14,363 nucleotides of DNA, taken from assembly GCA_002323895.1 (NCBI GenBank), contig DCQM01000121.1:5627-19989 (forward strand), in the 5' to 3' direction. Shown one piece after another: positions 8,221 to 14,363 of this stretch; positions within the stretch are counted from its first letter, which is position 1; every line of letters starts with the position of its first letter. Source of the DNA: Akkermansiaceae bacterium UBA1518 (GTDB lineage: Bacteria > Verrucomicrobiota > Verrucomicrobiia > Verrucomicrobiales > Akkermansiaceae). A program made the position numbers and the translations under genes. The notes beneath the pieces are model-generated. The model was given only the letters and a program-made list of their open reading frames with translations. It was not told the origin of the DNA and did no database searches.

Positions 8221-10131
8221 CTACTGGACGAACATAAATTCGTGGGTTTGAACAAGAGCAGCAACCAAGTTTTCGTAACTTTCTTTGCTCCCATCGATGA
8301 CATCGCGCATGAGCATGTTCATCTCCGACTTATTCGGGGGGCGGCTTAAAATCGCGTAGTAAATATAACGAGCCTTATCAGCTTCGGTGGTGCCCTTCTT
8401 GAGAGCGTCGTAAACCGAGGCCCCACTATTAGCGACCACCATCTTCTCCACATGACCATTCATTATCTCCAAGATTTGAGCAACGTTGGCTTCCTTAGTC
8501 GATGACTCGATTAATTCGCGGTCGGACTGACCAAATTCTCGCAGGAAATGACTCGCTGGCGCAGGAGCAGAAAGCTCCGATGCCCGGGCAATTCCCTTTG
8601 CCGGACCAGGTCGTGACTTGGCAGCCATCATCATCATGTCCTTGGAAGCCGAAGAACTTCCACCACCAGATTTGATTGTTTCTAGGAGGGCTTCGGCATA
8701 CTCGCGATAGACTTTAGGGTCCTCAATCGCCATGACTTCCTTCGCAAGATCCGACATCGTCTTTTCACCAACAAGAATCGGCTTATTATTGTAATAGATA
8801 TTGTTACTAAACTTCCGTTTGGCCAAACTATCCGGCTTCTCAGCCACGAGAGTTACAAGCGAGTCCCAGATCTGCTCCGCACTCATCCGCTCGAGCTGTC
8901 GACCATTAAATGCCTGAGGAACACCTGCTTCGAAAGCCTTTGAATTGGCTGCAAACTGAAATGTCTTCGTCAGGAAGAGAACGTTTTGGAAAGCCCTCAG
9001 ATCATAATCGAGATCGACCATTAGTCGGGTCAAGTAGCTAGTTAAAGAGGGCGAAGCCGTCCTCTCAGGCTTTACGTAAACATCCACTGGATAAGTCAGC
9101 GGACTGCCCATCACGCGTTCCCACATACGGTTAACAGCGATGTAATCAAAATTGGGGTTATCTTTGGTCATCCAATCAGAAAACTCGACGCGAGATTTCC
9201 CACTGTCCCGTCGATCAGATGATCGGATCTTTTTACCAAAGTGCGTCCGCCCTCCAATCATCTCACCGGGATCGCCATCCTTATATTGGTAATCGCTTGG
9301 CAGCTTGATGCGCCCAGCTCCTTGGTCAGCGAGAGTTCCATAGTGGATGTTATCGCGAAGCCAGTAAAAAAGACGTCCGATATCAGAACGGCGAAAATCT
9401 TCGTCGTTGTAGCTCCTCATTGCCCTATTCCAGACGCCATCGTTGATCTCGCGTTGGCCGTGGGTGAAGGCGGCTAGCTCATAAAAGTCCATGCGCTCCC
9501 ATTTATTTGTAGGGCTGTCGTGACACTGAGCACACTCAAGTCGTTCACCAGTAAAGATCTGCATGGTAAGCGAAAGATTGTCGAGAGGCATCCCCTTATC
9601 CCTGATGTAGTAGCCAACTGCACCATTACCATCTTCCCAAGCTATTCCTTTTGCGGAAACCAGACTGTGCGCGAACTGATCCCAAGGAGTATTTTTCGCA
9701 ACCGACTGCTGGACGAAATGCATGTATGGAGCAGCATAAGCTTCAGCCCCGTCTCGATCATTATCCTTGGCCCGAAGAAGGTCAAAAACGTAATTCTGCA
9801 TGTGACTCCGGTAGCCATCGCTCTGAAGAAGATACTGGGTGAGCATCTCACGTTTTGCTGGATCCTCGATTTCAAGGAAGCTCGATGCTTCTTCGAGGGT
9901 TGGAATCCTTCCAGCTGCGACAAGAAAACTTCGCCGGAGAAAAGTTGGATCATCTACAACCTTGGGAACCGATAGCTTCTTGCGGCGAAAAATCTCCGCA
10001 ACATACTTATCAACATTATAAGCCGCCTTTTTTAGAGCGGCAGGCGTCTTTAAGTCCTTCGACGATTGGGCGGCCAGCGGAGTAGCAAGTCCACCGAGAA
10101 GGAGAGCGCACAAAATTTTGTTGTTCATCAT
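8221..10131 (-). CDS. DUF1549/DUF1553 protein with a CxxCH motif
   Basis: The product is 636 residues. An N-terminal Sec-type signal (about 5-21, ending near AAQS) precedes a DUF1549-like region (about 38-235): FLRRSFLVAAGRIPTLEEA (64-82), then ECAQCHDSPTNKW (199-211). C200-xx-C203-H204 matches a covalent haem c site. Residues about 315-440 resemble DUF1553 (YIAVNRMWERVMG, then LERMSAEQIWDSL at 413-425). Between them and the C-terminal helical part lies a low-complexity stretch (488-523) rich in Gly, Ser, Ala and Met. This protein class is nearly always next to DUF1501 genes, and a periplasmic c-type cytochrome role is an inference from the motif. It is shorter than many relatives. The start ATGATG has no Shine-Dalgarno site but sits about 35 nt after a good -10 box. 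Confidence 0.9.
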   Translation of the reverse strand: MMNNKILCALLLGGLATPLAAQSSKDLKTPAALKKAAYNVDKYVAEIFRRKKLSVPKVVDDPTFLRRSFLVAAGRIPTLEEASSFLEIEDPAKREMLTQYLLQSDGYRSHMQNYVFDLLRAKDNDRDGAEAYAAPYMHFVQQSVAKNTPWDQFAHSLVSAKGIAWEDGNGAVGYYIRDKGMPLDNLSLTMQIFTGERLECAQCHDSPTNKWERMDFYELAAFTHGQREINDGVWNRAMRSYNDEDFRRSDIGRLFYWLRDNIHYGTLADQGAGRIKLPSDYQYKDGDPGEMIGGRTHFGKKIRSSDRRDSGKSRVEFSDWMTKDNPNFDYIAVNRMWERVMGSPLTYPVDVYVKPERTASPSLTSYLTRLMVDLDYDLRAFQNVLFLTKTFQFAANSKAFEAGVPQAFNGRQLERMSAEQIWDSLVTLVAEKPDSLAKRKFSNNIYYNNKPILVGEKTMSDLAKEVMAIEDPKVYREYAEALLETIKSGGGSSSASKDMMMMAAKSRPGPAKGIARASELSAPAPASHFLREFGQSDRELIESSTKEANVAQILEIMNGHVEKMVVANSGASVYDALKKGTTEADKARYIYYAILSRPPNKSEMNMLMRDVIDGSKESYENLVAALVQTHEFMFVQ

Positions 10132-10156
10132 TATTGGAACGGTTCGAATATTTAAC

Positions 10157-10176
10157 GGCTCTGAAAGAATAGAGCC
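10157..10176. repeat. Inverted repeat overlapping the DUF1549 -10 box
   Basis: GGCTCT (10157-10162) and AGAGCC (10171-10176) are exact reverse complements around 8 nt. The repeat covers the candidate -10 box and start point. It could be an operator for a dimeric regulator, or a weak terminator for the prepilin peptidase gene that ends at 10238; only GTTAAATATT follows on that strand, which is not a proper U-tract. Confidence 0.4.
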
Positions 10177-10195
10177 TTACATATCCACCTGTCAA
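10166..10195 (-). promoter_or_regulatory. Candidate sigma70-type promoter of the DUF1549-DUF1501 unit
   Basis: On the minus strand TTGACA (10195-10190, a full consensus -35) is followed after 18 nt by TATTCT (10171-10166, four of six -10 positions). Transcription would begin near 10159, giving a leader of under 30 nt before the ATG at 10131. The gene behind it has no Shine-Dalgarno site. This is the best promoter match in the window. Confidence 0.6.
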
Positions 10196-10237
10196 ATCAG
10201 GATATATTCCGAACTAGCGAGGCACGCTCGTCTAATT

Positions 10238-11368
10238 TTAAGGCAAAAACCCGCTTTGAATCCCCTCAAAGTACCAAATCCACCCTTGAAACCCACCAAA
10301 AATCCACACTAAGGCCCCAAAAGCAAGAAATGGCCCATAAGGCAAAGGCTTTCCAAATCCAACCCGTGCTACCAGAGCAGCCATAATTGCGGAAAGACAA
10401 CTCGTAAATATTACAAAAACCACCGCAGGCCATCCCAGAAAAGCACCAATCATTCCCAAAAGATGGGGATCACCCATTCCCATCGCCTCCCTTGGGATGA
10501 TCACATTAACTGCCCTCCCCTCTAAAGACTTCAAATCTGCAATCTTCCACCTATCTCCCCCGATTTCAAGATCATCACGACCGATCCGCAACTCTTTAGC
10601 CGGCCGACGCTGCCCGTCAACCTTGAAGCCATGGCCTTTAATGACTATACGATCCGTAGGTCGATAGAACAATTCATCCCAACTATGTGCCTCTTTGCCG
10701 ATGACAAAATGTAGTTGTTCGTCGTCTTCGTAACCTTCTTGCAATCTCCAACGTGCGGCTTCCTTGAAATTCAATTTCAAGCGACCAAAGATCAACTTTC
10801 CAAGCAAGACAACCCCCCACAGCGATCCGAATCCAACGACCCAACCAACCACAGATACCCTCAAACCAGCCCAACTGCTCTCTTTAATCCAATCAAGCTG
10901 TAATCCAGGAAGATCTAGTAGCTTAGGCACCAGTAAACTGCCACCCAGAGCAATTACCGAACCAGCAGTCGTCCAAGACGTCGGAATGAGTTGATGCTCA
11001 GCATCAATAAAAGTTACCGCCACCAGAATTGTGAACAAGGTGATTGCAAGAATCGCGCTAATCATCGGCAAATACAGCCAACCTGCTAAATACAAAACCC
11101 CTGTCAGGACTTCCACCAAAAGATACCTGACTGCAATTGGAGCCTGACAATTTCGGCATCGCCCACGTTGAAGCAACCACGTAATCACCGGGAGATTCTC
11201 CCAAGCTGGAAGACTCTTTTCACAATTCGGGCAAAACGACCGCTTCGGATCATTTACCGAAAGGCCGCGGGGCAGACGATGAATCACCACGTTCAAAAAT
11301 GATCCCACGCAGAGACCAATGAAGAGAACCCCCCACCCCATGATCGTGCTATGCCAAATTTCCGTCAC
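10238..11368 (-). CDS. Prepilin peptidase (A24 family) with a large soluble insert
   Basis: This inner-membrane aspartic protease cleaves and N-methylates type IV prepilins or type II secretion pseudopilins. The 376-residue protein opens with LCVGSFLNVVIHRLPRG (19-35). Four cysteines follow as two CxxC pairs (C46/C49 and C71/C74), the zinc-type cytoplasmic loop of bifunctional PilD enzymes. The first catalytic Asp is expected at D122 in FIDAEHQLIP. The second is D300 in GMGDPHLL (297-304), where the usual GxGDxK lysine position is His. Between membrane segments, residues about 200-290 form a charged soluble insert. I kept the GTG at 11368 because TAGG lies 6 nt upstream; an ATG at 11341 would shorten it by 9 residues. 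No pilin or secretion genes are nearby, so it is an orphan. Confidence 0.9.
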   Translation of the reverse strand: MTEIWHSTIMGWGVLFIGLCVGSFLNVVIHRLPRGLSVNDPKRSFCPNCEKSLPAWENLPVITWLLQRGRCRNCQAPIAVRYLLVEVLTGVLYLAGWLYLPMISAILAITLFTILVAVTFIDAEHQLIPTSWTTAGSVIALGGSLLVPKLLDLPGLQLDWIKESSWAGLRVSVVGWVVGFGSLWGVVLLGKLIFGRLKLNFKEAARWRLQEGYEDDEQLHFVIGKEAHSWDELFYRPTDRIVIKGHGFKVDGQRRPAKELRIGRDDLEIGGDRWKIADLKSLEGRAVNVIIPREAMGMGDPHLLGMIGAFLGWPAVVFVIFTSCLSAIMAALVARVGFGKPLPYGPFLAFGALVWIFGGFQGWIWYFEGIQSGFLP

Positions 11369-11370
11369 TT

Positions 11371-11383
11371 GCCTAGGCTAGGC
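11371..11383. promoter_or_regulatory. 13-bp palindrome between the prepilin peptidase gene and sdaA
   Basis: GCCTAG-G-CTAGGC is a perfect 6-bp inverted repeat around one base. It lies 2 nt upstream of the prepilin peptidase start codon and about 100 nt before the serine dehydratase start. It overlaps the only Shine-Dalgarno-like bases of the peptidase gene. It could be a regulator half-site pair, but no function is shown. I found no convincing promoter for sdaA in 11369-11486. Confidence 0.35.
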
Positions 11384-11486
11384 TTGAAATCGCTCACGAT
11401 CAAGCTCATGGCCACGCCAGAAATTTTTTGGAAATCCAACCTGTTGCGAGCCCCAATTCTGAGTCATTCTTTCCGTAACAAAAGCG

Positions 11487-13070
11487 ATGAAGGTTCCTCC
11501 CAGCATTTTTAACGATGTCCTTGGTCCCGTGATGCGCGGCCCGAGCAGTTCGCACAGTGCCGCCGCAAACCGGATCGGCCGACTGATGCGGGCCCTTGCT
11601 GGAGAAAAAATTTCCACCCTCGTAGTTCGATACGACCCCAATGGCTCCCTCGTTACCACTCACAAGGAACAAGGGAGCGATCTTGGGCTCTATGGCGGAA
11701 TCCTTGGCTGGACCCCAGATGACCCGCGGCTTCCAACTTTTGAGAAAGTGCTGAAAGACGAAGGAATTGAAATCGACCTCCATTATGAAAGCTATGACGC
11801 CCCCCACCCCAACTTTTACCGTCTAGAAGCCCACGGTGTATCGGGGACGATTTATCATTTCGACGCGATTTCGACAGGAGGCGGAATGATCGAAACTATT
11901 TCTATCGATGGCATTCCTTTCACCTCAGCCGGCGATTATCATCACATTCTTATCTGGACCAAGAACGCGCCAGAACTCCAACCAGACGTTGCTGCAGAGA
12001 TCGTCTCGATACATAAATCGGAAGAAGGCCAGCACCTCATCAATCTCAGTCTCCGTGAAGAGCCTGATCAAACAGCGCTTCAGGCGCTCGCAAAACAGTT
12101 CGAGGCCATCCGTGTTCGACACCTTCCTGCCGTCCTACCCGTCCTCGCACGCAATGAAATTCAAGTTCCTTTCTTGAGAGCCGGCGAAATGCTCAAAGCC
12201 GCTAACACCGAAGGAATCCCTCTTTGGAAAATGGCCCTGCGTTACGAATCAGAACGTGGCGGCATTCCAGAGGAACAAATTATGGCGCAAATGGATCACA
12301 TCCGTGGCATCATGGAAGACGCCATTAAAACCGGCCTCGGAGGAACCTCTTACGAGGATCGCATTCTCCCCTCTCAATCGCCGAATTTTCAAATCGCAGA
12401 AAAAGAAGGTCGCCTCATTCAGGCTGAAATTCCAAATGCCATCATCCGCTCGGTCACCGCAATCATGGAGGTCAAATCGTCAATGGGAGTGATTGTGGCT
12501 GCGCCTACCGCAGGCTCTTGCGGAGCGATGCCTGGCGCAGTTCTTGCCGTTGCCAATGCTCTTGGAAAATCAAACGAAGAAAAATGTGGAGCACTCTTAC
12601 TCGCCGGATTAATTGGTGTTTTCATCACCCTCGACGCTACGTTTGCAGCCGAAGAAGGAGGCTGTATGGCTGAATGTGGATCAGGATCGGCTATGGCTGC
12701 TGCTGCAATGACTTGGTTTGGGGGAGGAACAAACGATCAACAAATGGCCGCTGCTTCACTTGCCTTACAAAATTCCTTCGGCATGGTATGCGATCCCATC
12801 GCCAATCGTGTCGAAGCTCCCTGTCTTGGCAAAAATGTAATGGCCGCAACCAATGCCTTATCGTGCACAAATATGGCCTTGGCCGGATACAACCATCTCA
12901 TTCCGTTCGACGAAGTTGTGATCGCTATGAACAAAGTCGCTCATCAAATCCCGCGTGAACTTCGGTGCACCAACTTGGGAGGGCTCTCGATTACCCCAAC
13001 CGCACACAAGATTGCCGAAAAATTGGCAGGGAAAACCGGCTGTGGATGTGGAGACAAAGCAACCCGCTAA
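11487..13070 (+). CDS. sdaA: L-serine dehydratase, iron-sulfur dependent, fused beta and alpha domains
   Basis: This cytoplasmic [4Fe-4S] lyase converts L-serine to pyruvate and ammonia. The 527-residue protein carries the beta domain first, with GPSSSHSAAA at 18-27, and the alpha domain from about 225, with APTAGSCGAMPG (339-350), GGCMAECGSGSA (391-402) and VCDPIANRVEAPC (434-446). C393, C435 and C446 are spaced 42 and 11 residues apart, as I recall for the cluster ligands of the Legionella enzyme, so they are the likely ligands. Residues about 147-215 (opening GDYHHILIWTKN) look like a degenerate ACT-type regulatory region. The C-terminal tail carries an extra Cys-Gly-Cys-Gly motif (519-522). 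E. coli SdaA is shorter (about 454 residues). No Shine-Dalgarno site precedes the ATG. Confidence 0.94.
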   Translation: MKVPPSIFNDVLGPVMRGPSSSHSAAANRIGRLMRALAGEKISTLVVRYDPNGSLVTTHKEQGSDLGLYGGILGWTPDDPRLPTFEKVLKDEGIEIDLHYESYDAPHPNFYRLEAHGVSGTIYHFDAISTGGGMIETISIDGIPFTSAGDYHHILIWTKNAPELQPDVAAEIVSIHKSEEGQHLINLSLREEPDQTALQALAKQFEAIRVRHLPAVLPVLARNEIQVPFLRAGEMLKAANTEGIPLWKMALRYESERGGIPEEQIMAQMDHIRGIMEDAIKTGLGGTSYEDRILPSQSPNFQIAEKEGRLIQAEIPNAIIRSVTAIMEVKSSMGVIVAAPTAGSCGAMPGAVLAVANALGKSNEEKCGALLLAGLIGVFITLDATFAAEEGGCMAECGSGSAMAAAAMTWFGGGTNDQQMAAASLALQNSFGMVCDPIANRVEAPCLGKNVMAATNALSCTNMALAGYNHLIPFDEVVIAMNKVAHQIPRELRCTNLGGLSITPTAHKIAEKLAGKTGCGCGDKATR

Positions 13071-13118
13071 GTTAAGAGCTTCCCAAGCGACACGCCATCA
13101 CAGAGCCCGCTTCTAAAC

Positions 13119-13146
13119 CCTCTGATCTTTTGAGGCAGCTCAGAGG
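13119..13146. terminator. Hairpin between convergent sdaA and DUF420 genes, possible terminator
   Basis: CCTCTGA (13119-13125) pairs perfectly with TCAGAGG (13140-13146) around a 14-nt loop, about 50 nt after the sdaA stop. Neither flank has a clear T-run: CAACCTTT follows on the plus strand and GTTTAG on the minus strand. Its place between two convergent genes makes a terminator role reasonable. The rest of 13071-13198 shows no gene. Confidence 0.4.
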
Positions 13147-13188
13147 CAACCTTTAAGGGGATAACAACCAAGCGAACGCGACACTTAC

Positions 13189-13210
13189 TTTTACCATTTT
13201 ATTGGTAAAA
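13189..13210. repeat. AT-rich hairpin across the DUF420 stop codon
   Basis: TTTTACCA (13189-13196) and TGGTAAAA (13203-13210) are exact reverse complements around TTTTAT. The minus-strand stop codon (13201-13199) sits in the loop. No U-tract follows the stem on either strand, so it is not a standard terminator; it may protect the mRNA end. Confidence 0.4.
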
Positions 13211-13819
13211 TGCCTTGAGCATCCAATAACAAAAAGGGCCAGTCACAGCCACGTAAAGCCAGAGGGGAAAAGTCTTCTTTGCCAGCTTACGATGCTTTTC
13301 AAAATCTCGAGTCCAGGCATGAACGAAGGTCATCAAAATCATAGGGAAGCTCACCGCAGCAGCAACGATATGAGTGAACAAAACCCCAAGATACAAAACC
13401 CTGAGATTCCCAAATTTATTAAGTTCGCTCTCACTCAGTTGCCCGTCTCCATCTGCATCACCAAATTTGGTTTCGAAAGTGGTGAAGTGATAAACCACAT
13501 AGAACACGAGAAAGATTGAAGACAAAATCAGTGCAGTCGTCATCAACCGTTGATGGAGGCGATGCTTCTTTTTAAGGATTGCTAAAATCCCGGCTAACAA
13601 ACACGCCGCTACGAACGTGTTTATGAGCGCCATCACTTCTGGCAGAGCTTTAATAAAACTATGGGCGATCTCATATTCGGGGGGAACGTCCAATTTGTAG
13701 GGCGATCTCATAAGAGCGACGAGCAACAAGACTACCGCACTTACGACCCAAACAACCACCCTTAGTTTCCGCGCCTTTTCAACTTGGATCGGATGCTCAA
13801 GAATACTTGATTCACTCAT
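13199..13819 (-). CDS. DUF420 (CtaM/YozB-like) membrane protein with an EF-hand loop
   Basis: This 206-residue inner-membrane protein has about five hydrophobic segments (20-38, 61-82, 93-113, 139-167, 184-203). DUF420 hallmarks are the LINTF segment (65-69), HRLHQRLMTTA (86-96), YHFT (110-113), FTHIVAAAVSFP (148-159), the FEKHRK block (173-178) and the FPLWLYVAVTG end (184-194). The family includes Staphylococcus aureus CtaM, needed for a working aa3 oxidase. Unusually, the loop between the third and fourth segments carries DADGDGQLSESE (121-132), a canonical 12-residue EF-hand calcium loop. The frame opens at a TTG at 13864 inside the upstream gene, but ATG 13819 lies 10 nt after that gene's stop and gives a normal N-terminus. 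The upstream SCO-like gene supports a role in oxidase assembly. Confidence 0.87.
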   Translation of the reverse strand: MSESSILEHPIQVEKARKLRVVVWVVSAVVLLLVALMRSPYKLDVPPEYEIAHSFIKALPEVMALINTFVAACLLAGILAILKKKHRLHQRLMTTALILSSIFLVFYVVYHFTTFETKFGDADGDGQLSESELNKFGNLRVLYLGVLFTHIVAAAVSFPMILMTFVHAWTRDFEKHRKLAKKTFPLWLYVAVTGPFCYWMLKAFYQ

Positions 13820-13829
13820 GGTCCGGGGC

Positions 13830-14363
13830 TCACTTCGTCGACTCAACAGCCTTTCTAATTCCAACTAACGCGTCTTTGATTTCACCACGCAATTGATCCA
13901 GCGGAAGACCTACATCCCACTTATAGACTAAAGTGTCTCCCCGATAAAGCTGATATCCCATGTCGTGGGCCCAACGCCCCTTTTGGGCGATATGGATAGG
14001 GTCAGTCCGCTCTTTAATCGTTGTGAAAAACATCTCTTTCGTCATGAACTCCCACAACTCTTCGCGCTCGGCTCGGAGAAACCACCAATTGTTTTTCTCA
14101 AGCTTTAATCCGTCGCGAACGCTCGAAAGAAGTTCCTCTGTATCATTTTCGGGATCAACCGAAAAACAAGTCACGACAAACTCACTGTCGTCCTTAAATT
14201 CGTTATAAATCTCAACGAGCGACGATGAGTTCCGTTCAGCACACATCGGGCAGGTCGCGTAGAATTGCGCAGCCAGCCATACTTTGTCCTTTAAATCAGA
14301 GATCTTCACCTTCGCTCCGTCCTGCCGCTGAAGTTCAAAGTCAGACTCCAGAACAACTAAGTC
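13830..14363 (-). CDS. SCO1/SenC-like protein, 5' end outside the window
   Basis: The frame stays open to the right edge, so 177 C-terminal residues are visible and the start is missing; a GTG at 14309 is internal. The visible part begins DLVVLESDFELQRQDG, matching the strand before the SCO thioredoxin-like fold, then SDLKDKVWLAAQFYATCPMC. SCO-like features follow: CFSVDPENDTEELL, the WWFLRAE block and a WAHDMGYQLY segment that may hold the copper-binding His. SCO proteins deliver copper to the CuA site of cytochrome c oxidase or act as thiol reductases outside the membrane. Here the cysteines (fragment residues 38 and 41) are CPMC, CxxC rather than the usual CxxxC. A signal or anchor would lie off the edge. 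It is followed after 10 nt by the DUF420 gene. A more distant thioredoxin-like protein is the alternative. Confidence 0.78.
   Translation of the reverse strand, partial: DLVVLESDFELQRQDGAKVKISDLKDKVWLAAQFYATCPMCAERNSSSLVEIYNEFKDDSEFVVTCFSVDPENDTEELLSSVRDGLKLEKNNWWFLRAEREELWEFMTKEMFFTTIKERTDPIHIAQKGRWAHDMGYQLYRGDTLVYKWDVGLPLDQLRGEIKDALVGIRKAVESTK

Noticed and set aside
9520..9975. Open 151-residue frame on the plus strand inside the DUF1549 gene
   Set aside because: It lies fully antisense to a well-supported gene, has no family motif, and its composition is that of a shadow frame.
11406..11807. 133-residue minus-strand frame overlapping the start of sdaA
   Set aside because: It is antisense to the conserved GPSSSHS region of the dehydratase and has no recognisable domain.
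13820..13864. TTG start giving 15 extra residues to the DUF420 protein
   Set aside because: It would overlap the SCO-like gene by 35 nt with a weak start codon; ATG 13819 fits the gene spacing better.
14307..14309. GTG as the start of the SCO-like gene
   Set aside because: The frame continues to the window edge with sequence matching the SCO strand before this point, so the GTG is internal.
1..14363. Mobile element, CRISPR array, prophage or defence system
   Set aside because: I saw no transposase, integrase, repeat-spacer pattern or defence-type domain on either strand.

Overview
This window most likely comes from a member of the Verrucomicrobiota. The main clue is the adjacent pair of a DUF1549/DUF1553 protein with a CxxCH motif and a DUF1501 protein, a gene pair typical of Planctomycetes and Verrucomicrobia. 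A two-domain L-serine dehydratase, a prepilin peptidase with a soluble insert and almost no Shine-Dalgarno sites fit that placement but do not prove it. The phylum call rests on family recognition, since no 16S or ribosomal protein gene is present.

Left edge (1-229): the 5' part of a tRNA-Lys(TTT) gene on the minus strand, then a short divergent spacer with a perfect 8-bp hairpin. Block 1 (230-6756, plus strand): mfd, a SurA-like periplasmic isomerase/chaperone, coaD and a CstA-type transporter, with gaps of 15, 6 and 5 nt, so almost certainly one operon. It mixes repair, envelope folding, coenzyme A synthesis and uptake, and looks like a housekeeping cluster rather than a dedicated pathway.

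Block 2 (6804-10195, minus strand): a self-contained two-gene unit. A candidate sigma70-type promoter (TTGACA, 18-nt spacer, TATTCT) precedes the DUF1549/DUF1553 gene. The DUF1501 gene follows after 36 nt and the unit ends in a good intrinsic terminator. Both products look exported, one with a Tat-type and one with a Sec-type signal. Block 3: an orphan prepilin peptidase (minus) divergent from an Fe-S L-serine dehydratase (plus). Block 4 (13199-14363, minus strand): a SCO1/SenC-like protein cut by the right edge, followed by a DUF420 (CtaM/YozB-like) membrane protein. This pair points to assembly of a haem-copper terminal oxidase.

I see no mobile element, CRISPR array, phage gene or obvious defence system. 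The most unusual signals are a canonical EF-hand calcium loop inside the DUF420 membrane protein, a SCO-like protein with CxxC in place of CxxxC, the roughly 90-residue insert in the prepilin peptidase, and the general absence of Shine-Dalgarno sites. No intergenic stretch exceeds 300 bases.
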